DNA from: Aptenodytes patagonicus
Taxonomy: Eukaryota; Chordata; Aves; Sphenisciformes; Spheniscidae
NCBI RefSeq assembly: GCF_965638725.1
Contig: NC_134953.1
Location: forward strand, 10,315,001 to 10,379,000
DNA: 64,000 bases
Direction of reading: 5' to 3'
Shown here: positions 52,501-60,989 of the stretch, piece after piece
Position numbering within the stretch: position 1 is the first letter of the stretch
Layout of the letters: each line of letters begins with the position of its first letter
Program-made: the position numbers and the translations under genes
The notes under the pieces: generated by a model
The model's input: only the letters and a program-made list of their open reading frames with translations
The model's database searches: none
Told to the model about the DNA's origin: nothing

Positions 52501-55500
52501 TCTGTGCTTAACCAATAGCATTATGGTTACCTGCATAAATGGAAAGTCTCTAGCAGTGAAAGGATGATGTCCTAGCTATGGAGGACACGGACACTGCAGT
52601 TCAGCAGTATTCGCTAGGATGGCTGCACGTTTCTGTGTGAATACAGCTCCTGAACCCCAGATGGAGGCTTGTAAGACACAGCATTCTCAATGGAGGGGAT
52701 CCAGCAAATTCATAAAGCAGACAAACAGACCCAAAGCCTTGGGACCTTTAAGCTAAGAGTGCAGAAATGCTGTGAAAAAAGATGGCTTTCACACCAGTAA
52801 GAACACCACTATCACCAAAATATCGCTTCTGGCTGAACACCACCTGACAAAGATGACAGAATCACATGAGCAGAAACAGGAAAACCAAGCAGAATTCAGG
52901 AGGTCAGTTGTTTTATTCTAGAAAGGGAGGAGTACCAAAGACTTCTGCTTCCAGTGCCACATGTCGATTTACATGCAGTACAGTGGGAAAGGGCAGCACA
53001 ACTATCTACTGAGAACAGAGCCCACGCACTGCAGCACAGCCAGCTGAGCATGACCTCATCAGATGGGGAGACAACGCAGCAACTCTCTGAGGTGTGCCCA
53101 GGGCTCCTAAAGTCCTACCCCAGTGCTCTCTGGGAGAAGTCCCACCTCCGGACTCTGGGGAAAGCAGCAGTGACCTCCAGGGCATTTTAACATTCTGTAA
53201 AATGGAACACCTAATCCTACCATGCATTTTTAAAAAGAGCACAGCTTCCACAACTAAACCTGTTAGCAAACAGCCCCTTCTCCAGTCTTTCAATGAAAGG
53301 AAACAGCTGTGCTTGGAGAGGACGCAGGGTGGGGGAGTCATTGACTGTAAACATGCATTGCACTGTAGGGGCACTAAGTATCCGAGAAGCTTCCCTTCTC
53401 TAATATGTAGGCAAAAGATGCAAACTTGACAAGACTCTCTGCAAGTTCCCTGCCAGTATTTATATCCCCAGAGACATCACTCAGAGCGGTGTAGCCTCTG
53501 CACCCAGTAGGAAGGAACTTCACCTAGCGTTCAGGAAAGGTATTGATTCCCTAGATAGCACTGCTCTGCCAGCACGCCATTCCCCTTAACAGAGCAGTGC
53601 CAGCTCTCCTCAGGTCCTCTTACCTCAACTCCTATAGCCTTTTACACTTCTAGGATAAACTGAGGAACAATGATTTTAAAAGGAGAACTGAGAAATAAAA
53701 TTACTGACTCCACTTTTAAAGCCAAGGAAACTCTCTATGTTTATACACGAAAATACTGGAAGTGAGTCTTGAAGAACTAAATAAGCTTAAGTCAGCAACT
53801 GGACTGTTTCAAAGAAAACAAAAATCTAGAAACGGTTTCAACTGCAACATCCTCTTTTAAAAGAAGGATGACACAGGACTCGCTTTCCTGGATCGTGCTA
53901 TTATTTGTCTAACCAAACACCTCCCTTTGCAGCACCAACTACTGCCCAGTCCTCAGGGAAAAGTGTAATAAATGGAGAATACAGAATGTTTTGGGGAGTT
54001 TCTCCCACAACTCTTCACACAGCAGTTACAGAAAAACTCACAGAGCGCACTTCAAAGCACAATGTATACTCTGCCTATTGTACATATATAAGGAAACCCC
54101 TAGGTGAACACCAAGCATTTTATTTCTTTAAACCCTGACGCTTTGACAATGCATTCAACAGGCTGGTTTTGGAAAAACAAACACAAGGAAGCCTTCAATT
54201 CAAGTAAGAAAGATATGAACGGTATATGCAATAGCAAGTTCAAGAAAGATTTGTGCCAGCCAAGCGTTTCAAAAGTCTTTCGCACTCTGAAGTATAATCT
54301 AGTTTAAATTTTAACAATACTTTGTTTCTGCATTCTTAAACTTAGGGTATAAAAGTGACTTTTGCTTCTGTTTACAAAATTTCAGCACTATTAATAATAT
54401 TGCAGGGCATGTTTAACTATTTATTTCATAGAAAAACATCCAGGTGCAGTTCTGTTCCAGTTTGCAATAACAAAACATAACCTTTGGACTCCTTTCCAGC
54501 TGTAACTGCCTCTTCAGTGCTTAGTTGCACACTCCACAGCAATGATAAAAGACTGATGAGATTACAAACCAGTACTGTAGAAATGCCTAAGACCTCTAAT
54601 TGAGGTAGAAGACCCACAGACTAAATAGCAGAGAGACAGAACATGATACAAAGCTTTCCCTAGCTTATAAACTGCATGCAGAATGGAAGGGGATGAAGCA
54701 ATTCAGTCAAAATCACGGAAGGCCCATGGCAAGAGAATAAAAGTACCCTATAATGATAGACTATATCATGCCTTCATAGTCCCTCCCTGAGAAGCAAACG
54801 AATCAGGCTTATCTTCAGACCACATTTGGGAGTAGTGAGGTGACAATCTTTGAGTTCAGAGCAAACATGGGCTAGTAGTTTATGGTTGTATCGTAAGGTT
54901 CTGATTACCACTGAAATAGCGAAAGAATACTGCAGGAAGCTGGCGTATCAGCTGTGGGTAAGACTACATCTTGCCCACTTAACACTTCCCAAACGTGAAT
55001 CAGATGTCATCAACTGTTATTACCTATTATTTCATTCTACAAGCCAAAAGGTTTGACCTTTTTCAATTTACAGATCATAAATAGTTTTCCATTGTACTTG
55101 TGGGTGCCCATAAAGTAAATTCAGGGCCTCTAATAATACACAGCTTTTCTGTGTCACCTTTCACATCCCTCTCCTAAGTAGACCATGACTTCTCATTGTC
55201 CACAGACTAAGCGAAAAACTGACAGACAAATCCTCTACTCCAGCTCAGATGATCATATGCAGTAGCAAGCAAATCTATTTTCCACCTCAAATTCCGACTA
55301 AATGAAAAAGCGCTATGTAGCCTGTTATCAGTTTGCTTTGGGATTCATGTGTATGGAGGATACACAAATATGGCAGTAGTCCAAAATACCAATCCTCGAT
55401 AGAGGGGGATCCACTTCTTATGAAAGACAATTGCCTATGATATAAATGAAACCAAACCCAAGGTGTCTTAATAATCAAATTCTTAAAAGAGAGAGCGCTT

Positions 55501-56883
55501 CCAAGAGTGTTAGAAGCTGCTGGTGGGCCATTAACAGAAGTCCTTAGCACCTTTCATATTTCAGTGTCTGAAGTGTGTGTATTTAAGTGATGTATGAGGA
55601 AATGAATGCATTCTTTCCCTAGCTGGAATGCATAACGAAGTAACAGTGATCACATGCAATAATTATTAACATCCTAGCGAGACTTCTCACTTTGATTGGA
55701 ATAGAAAACCTTTGCTTTAAATAAAGTGCTACAAACAAGCAAGAGGAAATAGCAGAATCAAAGTAGATAAAAGCTTTGCGAACCAAACTTCAGTGATAGG
55801 AACACGAGATTTGCATTACGATATGCGAACCTAAAGTTGTTCTACTTTTAAGAGTCTCTGTGAAATCACCTTCTGTTTATAAGGAGAAAAGTAGTTTTGC
55901 CCACAAGTCTCCTGAGGCCTCCATTTAGCTTATTTTTACTTCACAAGGAGATATGCGTCAGTGAAACACTAACGTTACTTCACACCCTGAGAATGACACG
56001 TTTTTCCTTTTTTAGATAAAACACATACACTTCCCTGCAGGGAGGGGAACTTGCAAATTGGGCACTAGGCAAGACTTACACAATATAGGCTAAACCCCTC
56101 TCCCCCTGGAGTTTGCAGCTCTAGTCTAACCAGTTTTATGTGCACGTCAGCTAAAGCATTTTCATTGATGGCAACCTAGCTCAGTTTGTTTGTGAACTTG
56201 TGCCACTGTGGCAAGGGGCATCAAGTCATACCCCAAAAAGGAAGTACACAAATGTAGGGGGATAAAGCGGTATTTAGGAAGAACGGACTTCTCTGCAAAA
56301 CATCACAGAAAACCACCTAGGTGGTAAAGGCTGAGCAGGGGCAGATTCCTCTACAGAATACCCTCCCTCAGAGCTAGCTGAGCTGCCAACCCGAAGTGCA
56401 CTCAAGACACAGGAGAGCTCTGCCAACACCTTCCCTGAGCACAAGCCAAGTGAAGCAAGATAAGGTAGAAAGCGCGGCAACCTGGCTGCGAACGAAGGAG
56501 CCACCGCTGCTTTGAAGAGCCCCGGGGCTCCCCTAAACTCGGGGAGGGGACCCCTCCTTCCCCTTTCCCCAGCAGCGGAGGAGCGCCACGGGCGAGCAGA
56601 GCCGCGCAGCAGCACCGCCCCGCAGGCGGGAGCGGGCAGAGAGCCGCGGGCACCGCGCCGCGCTTCCCCAGCTCCCCGCTCACCGGCGCCAGGGCGCGGG
56701 GCAGCTCGCTCACGGGGCTGCGCTGCGGCGGAGAACCTCGGCTCGCCGGGGCAGAGCAGGGGGCAGCGCCCGCCCGGCCCCGCCGCCCCCGCCCCGCAGC
56801 ACGGCCGGGCGGAGAAACCCCGCCGTTCCCCCCGCCCCCGGCTCCCGGGGCGAGCAGCCGCGGCACCTACCGGGGCCCGCCAT
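10514..56883 (-). CDS. PIK3AP1: PIK3AP1 (BCAP), PI3-kinase adaptor protein, complete coding gene of 17 exons
   Basis: Cytosolic adaptor that couples the B-cell receptor, CD19 and Toll-like receptors to PI3-kinase: phosphorylated YxxM motifs bind the SH2 domains of p85. Coding exons: 56871-56883, 50562-50978, 33530-33678, 32513-32657, 30824-30966, 29578-29710, 28636-28832, 26172-26361, 19792-19887, 18158-18337, 17291-17353, 15924-16129, 14250-14322, 13756-13911, 11939-12009, 11642-11751, 10514-10568. All borders are GT-AG and every junction keeps phase, giving 2397 nt (798 residues); the human protein is about 805. Domain order: TIR-like 9-142, DBB region about 190-330, ankyrin-like 340-398, YxxM motifs at Tyr423, 448 and 463, proline-rich patch near 535, coiled-coil-like basic helix 620-668, PxxP tail 765-798. 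The motif equivalent to the mammalian YTDM reads HTDM here (residues 267-270). The introns hold CR1 fragments, short repeats and hairpins, listed separately; otherwise nothing was recognised in them. Confidence 0.96.
11642..11751 (-). CDS. PIK3AP1: PIK3AP1 exon 16
   Basis: 110 nt, residues 745-780. Acceptor CATTTTGTAG, donor AGCAG|GTAAAG. It encodes [19 protein letters not shown] and the PxxP motif [12 protein letters not shown]. If the donor were not used, translation would stop two bases into the intron (AGG TAA), so a retained intron would cost only the last 17 residues. Confidence 0.93.
11939..12009 (-). CDS. PIK3AP1: PIK3AP1 exon 15
   Basis: 71 nt, residues 721-744. Acceptor CTCACTCCAG, donor GTGAG|GTAAGC. 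It encodes [20 protein letters not shown] then DSE, matching the Ser-rich [18 protein letters not shown] of mammals. The run is rich in possible phosphoserines. Confidence 0.95.
13756..13911 (-). CDS. PIK3AP1: PIK3AP1 exon 14
   Basis: 156 nt, residues 669-720. Acceptor CCCTTCCAG, donor ACAA|GTAAGC. It encodes [31 protein letters not shown] and the conserved [13 protein letters not shown]. It ends inside a Ser/Thr-rich run that continues in exon 15. Confidence 0.95.
14250..14322 (-). CDS. PIK3AP1: PIK3AP1 exon 13
   Basis: 73 nt, residues 645-668. Acceptor ATATTTTTAG, donor GCAG|GTAACA. It encodes [14 protein letters not shown] and a Lys-rich [10 protein letters not shown], a strongly basic helix that continues the coiled-coil-like segment of exon 12. 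Confidence 0.95.
15353..15385. repeat. Perfect 13-bp hairpin
   Basis: AGTCATTATGTTG (15353-15365), loop CTGCTGC, then its exact reverse complement (15373-15385). In PIK3AP1 intron 12. Confidence 0.9.
15924..16129 (-). CDS. PIK3AP1: PIK3AP1 exon 12
   Basis: 206 nt, residues 576-644. Acceptor CTCTCTTCAG, donor CAGCAG|GTACAG. It contains the highly conserved [18 protein letters not shown], then [19 protein letters not shown] and [19 protein letters not shown] potential phosphotyrosine (IYDPF) precedes a helical, basic segment. Confidence 0.97.
17008..17189 (+). mobile_element. CR1 retrotransposon, 3' end fragment
   Basis: Starts in the final codons of the CR1 reverse-transcriptase ORF ([20 protein letters not shown] ... 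LRDMV stop at about 17108-17110), then the short 3' UTR and the ATTCTATGATT tail. Plus orientation, antisense to PIK3AP1, in intron 11. The ORF remnant is still open, so the copy is fairly young. Confidence 0.9.
17291..17353 (-). CDS. PIK3AP1: PIK3AP1 exon 11
   Basis: 63 nt, residues 555-575. Acceptor GTTTTACAG, donor AAAG|GTAAGT. It encodes [21 protein letters not shown], one residue shorter in print here ([20 protein letters not shown]). It corresponds to the VFAEKSQ...IRKG exon of mammals. It is too short to recognise alone; phase and position settle it. Confidence 0.88.
18158..18337 (-). CDS. PIK3AP1: PIK3AP1 exon 10, proline-rich patch
   Basis: 180 nt, residues 495-554. Acceptor TCTGTTGTAG, donor AAAA|GTGAGT. 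It contains the acidic Tyr-rich stretch [19 protein letters not shown] and the SH3-type proline patch [10 protein letters not shown], followed by DNELYISK. Mammals keep the proline patch and the DNEPYIFK tail. Confidence 0.95.
19792..19887 (-). CDS. PIK3AP1: PIK3AP1 exon 9
   Basis: 96 nt, residues 463-494. Acceptor TTTTTTTCAG, donor GAAG|GTGAGA. It completes Tyr463 and reads [19 protein letters not shown], then [10 protein letters not shown]. The YVEM motif is intact. Its end matches the conserved RKFLEG helix of the mammalian protein. Confidence 0.93.
20581..20634. repeat. Diverged 27-bp tandem duplication
   Basis: Copies at 20581-20607 and 20608-20634 share about 22 of 27 bases (core GATATAA.TGA.TTGTTGA). 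In PIK3AP1 intron 8. Confidence 0.75.
21514..21534. repeat. Perfect 9-bp hairpin
   Basis: GTCATCGAC (21514-21522), loop GAA, GTCGATGAC (21526-21534). Contains two CpG pairs in otherwise AT-rich intron 8. Outer GAA/TTC pairing is possible with a 3-base bulge. Confidence 0.9.
26045..26160 (+). mobile_element. CR1 retrotransposon, 3' tail only
   Basis: Short 3' end: CTGAGCAACCTGATCTAGTT, then TTGGACTAGATGACC, then AATTCTGTGATTCTATGAA. Plus orientation. Its tail ends about 10 bases from the splice donor of PIK3AP1 exon 8. Confidence 0.88.
26172..26361 (-). CDS. PIK3AP1: PIK3AP1 exon 8, YxxM motifs
   Basis: 190 nt, residues 400-462. Acceptor TCCTCTCCAG, donor CTTT|GTATGT. It carries two PI3K p85-binding motifs, YESM at Tyr423 and YESM at Tyr448; the Tyr of a third (YVEM, Tyr463) is split across the exon 8/9 junction. 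A CR1 tail begins 10 bases into the intron beyond the donor. Confidence 0.96.
26986..27024. repeat. G-rich tract
   Basis: GGGGTGGGGGTGGGTGGGAG followed by GGGAGGG on the plus strand. Four or more G-runs make it a candidate quadruplex in PIK3AP1 intron 7 (on the non-transcript strand). Confidence 0.6.
28636..28832 (-). CDS. PIK3AP1: PIK3AP1 exon 7, ankyrin-like repeats
   Basis: 197 nt, residues 334-399. Acceptor TGTTCTCACAG, donor TGTG|GTAAGA. It holds two ankyrin-type helix pairs: [20 protein letters not shown] and [18 protein letters not shown]. These repeats are the most conserved part of the BCAP/BANK1 family. Confidence 0.97.
29071..29130 (-). mobile_element. Possible old CR1 3' tail remnant
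   Basis: GGATCACAGGTTTGCAAGGA and CCTCTTAGATCATCATTCCA resemble the CR1 terminal GGTTGGAAGGGACCTCTAAGATCATC phrase with several changes. Too short to be certain. Confidence 0.35.
29578..29710 (-). CDS. PIK3AP1: PIK3AP1 exon 6
   Basis: 133 nt, residues 290-333. Acceptor CTTACCTCTAG, donor ACAA|GTAAGT. It encodes [20 protein letters not shown] and [17 protein letters not shown], nearly identical to mammalian PIK3AP1 as I remember it. It closes the DBB domain and leads into the ankyrin-like repeats. Confidence 0.97.
30824..30966 (-). CDS. PIK3AP1: PIK3AP1 exon 5, DBB region
   Basis: 143 nt, residues 242-289. Acceptor TTTTCAAAG, donor CCAG|GTAATG. It encodes [21 protein letters not shown] and the helix [14 protein letters not shown]. 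In mammals the segment SYYTDM contains the first YxxM motif; here the Tyr at that place is His (30890-30892). Confidence 0.95.
32513..32657 (-). CDS. PIK3AP1: PIK3AP1 exon 4, DBB region
   Basis: 145 nt, residues 194-241. Acceptor TTTCTCTTAG, donor CCAA|GTAAGC. It encodes [14 protein letters not shown] and [11 protein letters not shown], the first beta strands of the DBB (Dof/BCAP/BANK) domain, an Ig-like/TIG-type fold used for dimerisation. Confidence 0.95.
32900..32937. repeat. 15-bp direct repeat
   Basis: AGCTAGATTTATAAA at 32900-32914 and 32923-32937, identical, period 23. In PIK3AP1 intron 3. Confidence 0.85.
33530..33678 (-). CDS. PIK3AP1: PIK3AP1 exon 3
   Basis: 149 nt, residues 144-193. 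Acceptor TTATTTTAG; starts [16 protein letters not shown], an acidic linker conserved with mammals, and ends QPDRIRCG at donor GGG|GTACTG. It joins the TIR-like domain to the DBB region. The middle ([13 protein letters not shown]) differs most from mammals. Confidence 0.95.
36584..36621. repeat. Tandem 20-bp duplication
   Basis: TGAAATTGCAAATCACTT at 36584-36601 and TGAAATTGCAAATGACTT at 36604-36621, one mismatch. Each copy contains TTGCAAAT, close to the octamer ATGCAAAT. In PIK3AP1 intron 2. Confidence 0.85.
40009..40025 (+). repeat. Poly(A) run
   Basis: About 17 consecutive adenines in PIK3AP1 intron 2. No retroposon body recognised to its left. Confidence 0.7.
41351..42362 (-). mobile_element. 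CR1 retrotransposon, 5'-truncated, with open reverse-transcriptase frame
   Basis: Minus orientation, about 1.0 kb. The open frame runs from about 42362 to the stop near 41432 and covers the C-terminal part of the CR1 ORF2 reverse transcriptase: [20 protein letters not shown], the catalytic FADD box, then the thumb region. The endonuclease and fingers are missing. The tail has tandem ATTCTATG units (41351-41369). ATTCTCA at 41345-41351 and 42363-42369 may be a target-site duplication. Confidence 0.93.
45258..45279. repeat. Perfect 10-bp inverted repeat
   Basis: ATTTAGGGCT (45258-45267), two-base spacer CT, AGCCCTAAAT (45270-45279). In PIK3AP1 intron 2. Confidence 0.9.
45437..45881 (+). mobile_element. 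CR1 retrotransposon, older 3' fragment
   Basis: About 445 bp in plus orientation, ending TTCCAACCTGAACAATTCTGTGAT. It matches the end of the CR1 reverse-transcriptase ORF (for example the VVKHWNR-like block near 45705) but with stops and indels, so it is more decayed than the copy at 41351. Confidence 0.88.
46690..48572 (-). other. Two exon-like open segments inside PIK3AP1 intron 2, unidentified
   Basis: Segment 46690-46867 starts right after a strong acceptor (CTCTCTTGTAG), reads [17 protein letters not shown] and [14 protein letters not shown] in one frame, and meets a GT at CAGG|GTATAG. Segment 48510-48572 has acceptor GGATGCAG, reads [20 protein letters not shown], and ends at a strong donor (GCAG|GTGAGC). 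Their most protein-like frames are not in compatible phase with each other. No family recognised; could be chance or a non-coding or alternative transcript. Confidence 0.15.
47685..47830 (-). mobile_element. Possible old CR1/LINE 3' fragment
   Basis: Phrases GTAGAATCACGCGATGGAAG, AGGTCACCTAGTCA and GAGGTAGGATCTGATACATT resemble a decayed CR1-type 3' end in minus orientation. No ORF remnant. Confidence 0.4.
50562..50978 (-). CDS. PIK3AP1: PIK3AP1 exon 2, TIR-like domain
   Basis: 417 nt encoding residues 5-143. It begins after acceptor CTTGTACAG and ends at donor GAAG|GTAAGG. It holds the whole TIR-like domain: first strand [11 protein letters not shown], a central [12 protein letters not shown] strand-helix, and the terminal [20 protein letters not shown] helix. 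This domain lets BCAP interact with TLR adaptors. It is one long uninterrupted open exon, unlike the small exons that follow. Confidence 0.97.
50979..56870 (-). other. PIK3AP1: PIK3AP1 intron 1 (5.9 kb)
   Basis: Separates the 13-base coding exon 1 from the TIR-like exon. No gene or full transposon recognised. It holds a 20-bp tandem hairpin repeat at 52115-52150. The last 400 bases before exon 1 belong to the CpG island. Confidence 0.8.
52115..52150. repeat. Tandem pair of palindromes
   Basis: ATTCCAACATTGGAAT occurs at 52115-52130 and 52135-52150, period 20. Each copy is itself a 7-bp inverted repeat around CA. In PIK3AP1 intron 1. Confidence 0.9.
56871..56883 (-). CDS. PIK3AP1: PIK3AP1 exon 1, coding part
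   Basis: Thirteen coding bases: ATG GCG GGC CCC G, then donor GTAGGT. It gives MAGP plus the first base of a Val codon completed by exon 2. The spliced start, [16 protein letters not shown], aligns with the short N-terminus before the TIR strand in mammalian PIK3AP1. It sits inside the CpG island. Confidence 0.85.
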
Positions 56884-56959
56884 GGTCCGGGGCTGGCGGG
56901 GAAGGCGCCGTTCCCCTTCCCTCACATCGCCGGCGGCGCGGCGCGTCCCTCCCGCGGCC

Positions 56960-56967
56960 ACTTCCTC
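56960..56967 (-). promoter_or_regulatory. PIK3AP1: PU.1/ETS-type site upstream of PIK3AP1
   Basis: Plus-strand ACTTCCTC reads GAGGAAGT on the transcribed orientation. This is a good match to the PU.1/Spi-B ETS core, and PIK3AP1 is expressed in B cells and myeloid cells, where these factors act. Binding is inferred from the motif only. Confidence 0.35.
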
Positions 56968-57210
56968 GACCCCGGCCGGGCGCTCCGTCCCGCCGCCCGG
57001 CCCCGCCTCTCGCCCCGCCGCCGCCCGGCCGGGGCGGGAGGGCGCTCGGCAGCGGAGGGCGGGCCGCGACGCCCCCCGCAGAGCCGGGCACAGGGCGGCT
57101 CCTGCCCGGCCCCGCCGGCGGCTGCTTTCCGCTCCGTTCGGGCCGACGGCGCACCGCCTTCCCGGTACGCGGCGGGATTCTCCTGCCATAGGAAGGAAAT
57201 TCCTTTTTCC

Positions 57211-60200
57211 AACAGGCTCAAATCGTATATTCCACAGGTGGCCAAGGAAACGGCGCTACAACGAGGAAAGGTTACGCTGATACAGAAACTCCCCGTCCTT
57301 AGTCGCGAGGAACTTCGAGCGATGGTCGTGGAAGAGAACGAGCAAGACCCGCTTTATGCACACCCTTAACTTAGGCTTTGACTTCTGTCTCCTAGAAGCA
57401 AGGAGTTTTATTTTTTCCTAGGGGGAAAAAGAAGTTGTTCATATAAAGAATGAAGCAACTTGATACTCTGTTTTCCTCTAGAAGATGCAGTATTTTAACT
57501 TAGATTTACCAGATTCCATATGACTATACTCACGTTTTGAGTACAGAGAAAATAAGCAGCGGAAAGGACACTGCTGGACTTCAGAGAGGACTCAATTTTG
57601 CCGCTGAAGACAAAGCAACAGATTCTGCCTAAATAATTATTTCAGGCTATTCCCTTGCAAACTTGGAAAACCCACGTGTACTGATCTGCATTCAGAAACA
57701 TTCCTTTGCTGAGAACCAGTGAAGTCTTTAATCGTTGCACTTTAGTTAAGCAAAAGCAGATTCCTTGCAATCTGGTTTCCCAGTCAAGACAGTCGCTCCC
57801 AAGCAGTCAGAGGACATTCTGTGTGCAGCTTGCTTAATGTCACGAATGCTAATGTTAGAACAGAGCTGGTTACAAACAGTGAGGAACCGACCGTTTCCTA
57901 CTAATCAACTCTATCTTAGAAGTTGGTCAAACTCTCCTGTTACCTCCAAATCCTTCTTTACCCAAAACCTACTTTAAGCTTACAAACTGTGTGCCACAGC
58001 CTGTCTTCCAAAAACAATGTTTGCTCCCACAATAAGAAAGTACTAGAATAAAAAACACTTCCTGACGATACAGCCTTATGAGAAACTGCAGGTACACAGA
58101 GAAGAAACCAGCACTTTCCCATCTGAATCCTCCTGAAAACGTACAATAGAATAAAGAACATCTGGGCACTGGAGAAGTGTGCAAATACAGAATCTACTTG
58201 GGAATTATGTGAGGGACAAAAACTTACTAGTTGGAAACTAGAGTCTCTAGCCAAATTCTTTGACCGTTACGGAATAATATGCATATATTAAGAACTAGTA
58301 AAACAGATGGATAACCACGTATATGACTTCATGATTGTTCCACATTATTTCCCTTGTAAAGCTGTTTATCTTCTAACTTCCAGAATAAAAAGTTAAAACC
58401 AAAATCGTATCTCTGATGTTAGATGAGGATTTCAACGTGCTCCTTGGAACAAGCTTTTAAATTCTTTTTCTCTTTAAAGCCTTGCAGTATCATACAAAGG
58501 ACTAGCAGAGTCAGCTTCCTGCTTAGTGACAACCCATGGGGCTTCTCCGTATGTATCAGTGTCACTTAGGATGCTACGTATTTTATTTAATCAGTGCAAA
58601 GCCCACAGGAAACCTCTTTAGGGTTTAAACTTCCTAAGCCACTAAAGTGAAATTAATATGCCTCCTCAAAGGAGCTTAAGTAAAATAACTGCTCGCACAT
58701 TGTTTCAGCAACCTCCACCTGAAAACTCAGATGACAAATTGAGGCGAAAGCCCCTTCATACCCTAGAACATTAGGCTGGCCTAAGGGAAAGAGTTACACG
58801 GCTTGTAATGAATTAAGAACAAAATGAGGAAATAGAGGGAGCTTCTCATCCTCCCTTGCCCAAAATTGACTGTACAAGTGTTAACCTTCCTCTCTTCAAT
58901 TCACCGCAGCATGTGAACACAGTTGCATTTGCAGCATTATTTTCAAGGGTCTGTCTTATCCCTGTCCAAAGGACTAGATTGCTTTTTCCGGAGCCATGGC
59001 TTTTTTGCTAGGTACTTTTGAGGGGCAACAAGGAAAGGATTCAGCAAGTGTTTGAATACCCATGCCATCTCTCTTCACTTTTTCTTGGCCATGAAAAGAG
59101 CGGGAAGAGCGGAGACCTCTCACGGGAATGCTCTCTTCTGAGGTGAATAGCTCTCCCTGCAGCCTTAACAAAAGAGATACGCCAGCCAAGGGGAAGGACT
59201 GAAAAGACCTACGAGGAGTAAGTGGGGAGCAAGGGAATTCACAAGCAATAACATAAATCAGTTGAATTTGCTTGCATTTCAGATCCCAGGATCTCCCACT
59301 ACTGCCTTGGGGAATACAAGAACATAACAGCTTTCCTTGCATGGTTACTGCCCTGCCAGGTCATCTGGAGAGTTGCAGGCACAACACAGGGGAATGCACC
59401 TAGACAGCCACACACACCTCTGAAGAGAAGCAGTCACACAGCATCTGGGAACAGACCTAACTGGCAAAGGCCTGGCAAGAAAGGGAGATGCTTGCTAACC
59501 AGGCGAGAAGCAAAGTGAGCCAGTGAAGCAAACACAGCCAGTAATTTCCCTGGTTCGCCCCAGCAGTTACTTCAGACAGCAGGACTTAGAACAAGGACAG
59601 TTTACCAGCAATGGCTGCATCTCCTCCTTCCTGATGCAGACAAAAGCACAGAACTTGTGCTGAGCTTTGCAGATGAAGCTTGCAGCTGTAGCTTACTGCG
59701 GATGGAAGCTACAAGAACTGAGAGAAATACTGGTTCCTGCAAACAGTTTACTTTCTGCAACACAGACCTGAGTTATTCCATACGCAACAGGGGCAGGCCA
59801 GATCAGGGGCATCTGAAAATAAAGTTCACATATTTAACAAGCCCTCAGCTGAATGTCTACAAAAATCTACACTACAGGCAACAGCACCTGTACCAAATGA
59901 CAGAATCTGACAGTACAACCTACCACTACATGAGCTGCTTTTATTTCCCCAGCACTGCAAATGTGGCACCTTCCAGACACCAGCACCAGGTGTGCTCCGC
60001 TGGGCACAGAGCCTGCCCAAGCATGTGTTCAGCAGGAACTACCTAATTGCATACAAGAGAGACAGAACCCCTGCGCAGCAGGGCACAGCAGTATTTGGAC
60101 ATGGTTAAGAGCAGAGGGCTAGGTAGGGGAAATGTAAAGAGCATAACACTACCTACCTACTACTACTTGTTTGACCCTGGCAGCCCTAACTCAGGGCTTT

Positions 60201-60949
60201 CAGCATAGGACTCTTTTCTTCCTTTGCCCTCAAGCAGGCTTTACAATACACTCTATTGAAGAGAATCAAAAAAAGCCCCATGACAAAGGCAAGGAGAAGA
60301 GAGCACTACATTCATCAGAGCAAACCTTCAGTTTCACAGAAGAAAAAACTTCAGTGGAGAAAGGACTAATTTAAAGCCATGGCAATATACAACAGCTGAA
60401 TGAAATCTCCTCCTTATCAGTGTCCTGAGTACACTAACAGGCCATGCTTGTCCTGATCAGCCTCACCTGGGGCTTCCACACCCACCCTTTGCCCATAGGC
60501 TCAGAAGCTCCATTTAAGCTCAGGCCTGGGTCTCCAGTGCTTACCTGTCCTATTTTGTAAGTGTACCTGTCTCAAGTCCTATCTCCAACCTTACCTCCTC
60601 AATGCCCTTCAAACCTATGTTGTAAGTAACCTTATCCCCAATTCCCGCTCTGGCTCCATCTTACAGACAGTTCCCCTTAGACCCCCAGTGTTACTTTTAC
60701 CCCAGCACTTCCTCTGGCGCTATCTCCCTTTGCTCCTGAAGAGATTCCTTATGCGGATCCTAGACCTGGCTCACAGCTCACCTTTCCTGGGACTACCGAT
60801 GCACCTGGTTGTCAGCATCTGGCCCTGCCTGCCGCGTTCAAGCTATGTGGGGCTGCGCCCTGTTGGTGAGGACGCCGCCAGCGCCGAGGTTGCCCGCAGC
60901 CCCCAGCTTGTTCTCCTCCACGGACCAGCCCTGCTCCCTGCCGTTCTCC
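57211..60949. other. Intergenic region between PIK3AP1 and NOLC1 promoters
   Basis: About 3.7 kb between two divergent promoters. No exon with recognisable homology was found on either strand. The part 60440-60960 is pyrimidine-rich with repeated phrases (for example GTAAGT and CCTGTC), which looks like an old interspersed repeat I cannot name. Confidence 0.6.
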
Positions 60950-60989
60950 TTTCAGTGATCGTGTTTAGAATGGATTACAACTAGGAGTA

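Larger units (their letters stand above)
56480..57210 (-). promoter_or_regulatory. PIK3AP1: CpG-island promoter of PIK3AP1
   Basis: GC- and CpG-rich island surrounding coding exon 1 and extending upstream. No TATA box seen. The many open frames on both strands here are typical of GC-rich DNA and not genes. On the minus strand a GAGGAAGT ETS/PU.1-type site lies about 76 bases before the ATG (56960-56967), and a GGAAATTCC palindrome lies at 57195-57203. Confidence 0.75.

Noticed and set aside
53006-53429. Opposing frames of 111-122 codons in PIK3AP1 intron 1
   Set aside because: Both strands open, no family recognised, no splice context; chance.
56402-57369. Frames up to 285 codons at the PIK3AP1 CpG island
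   Set aside because: Same GC-rich artefact on both strands; the true coding part here is only 13 bases.
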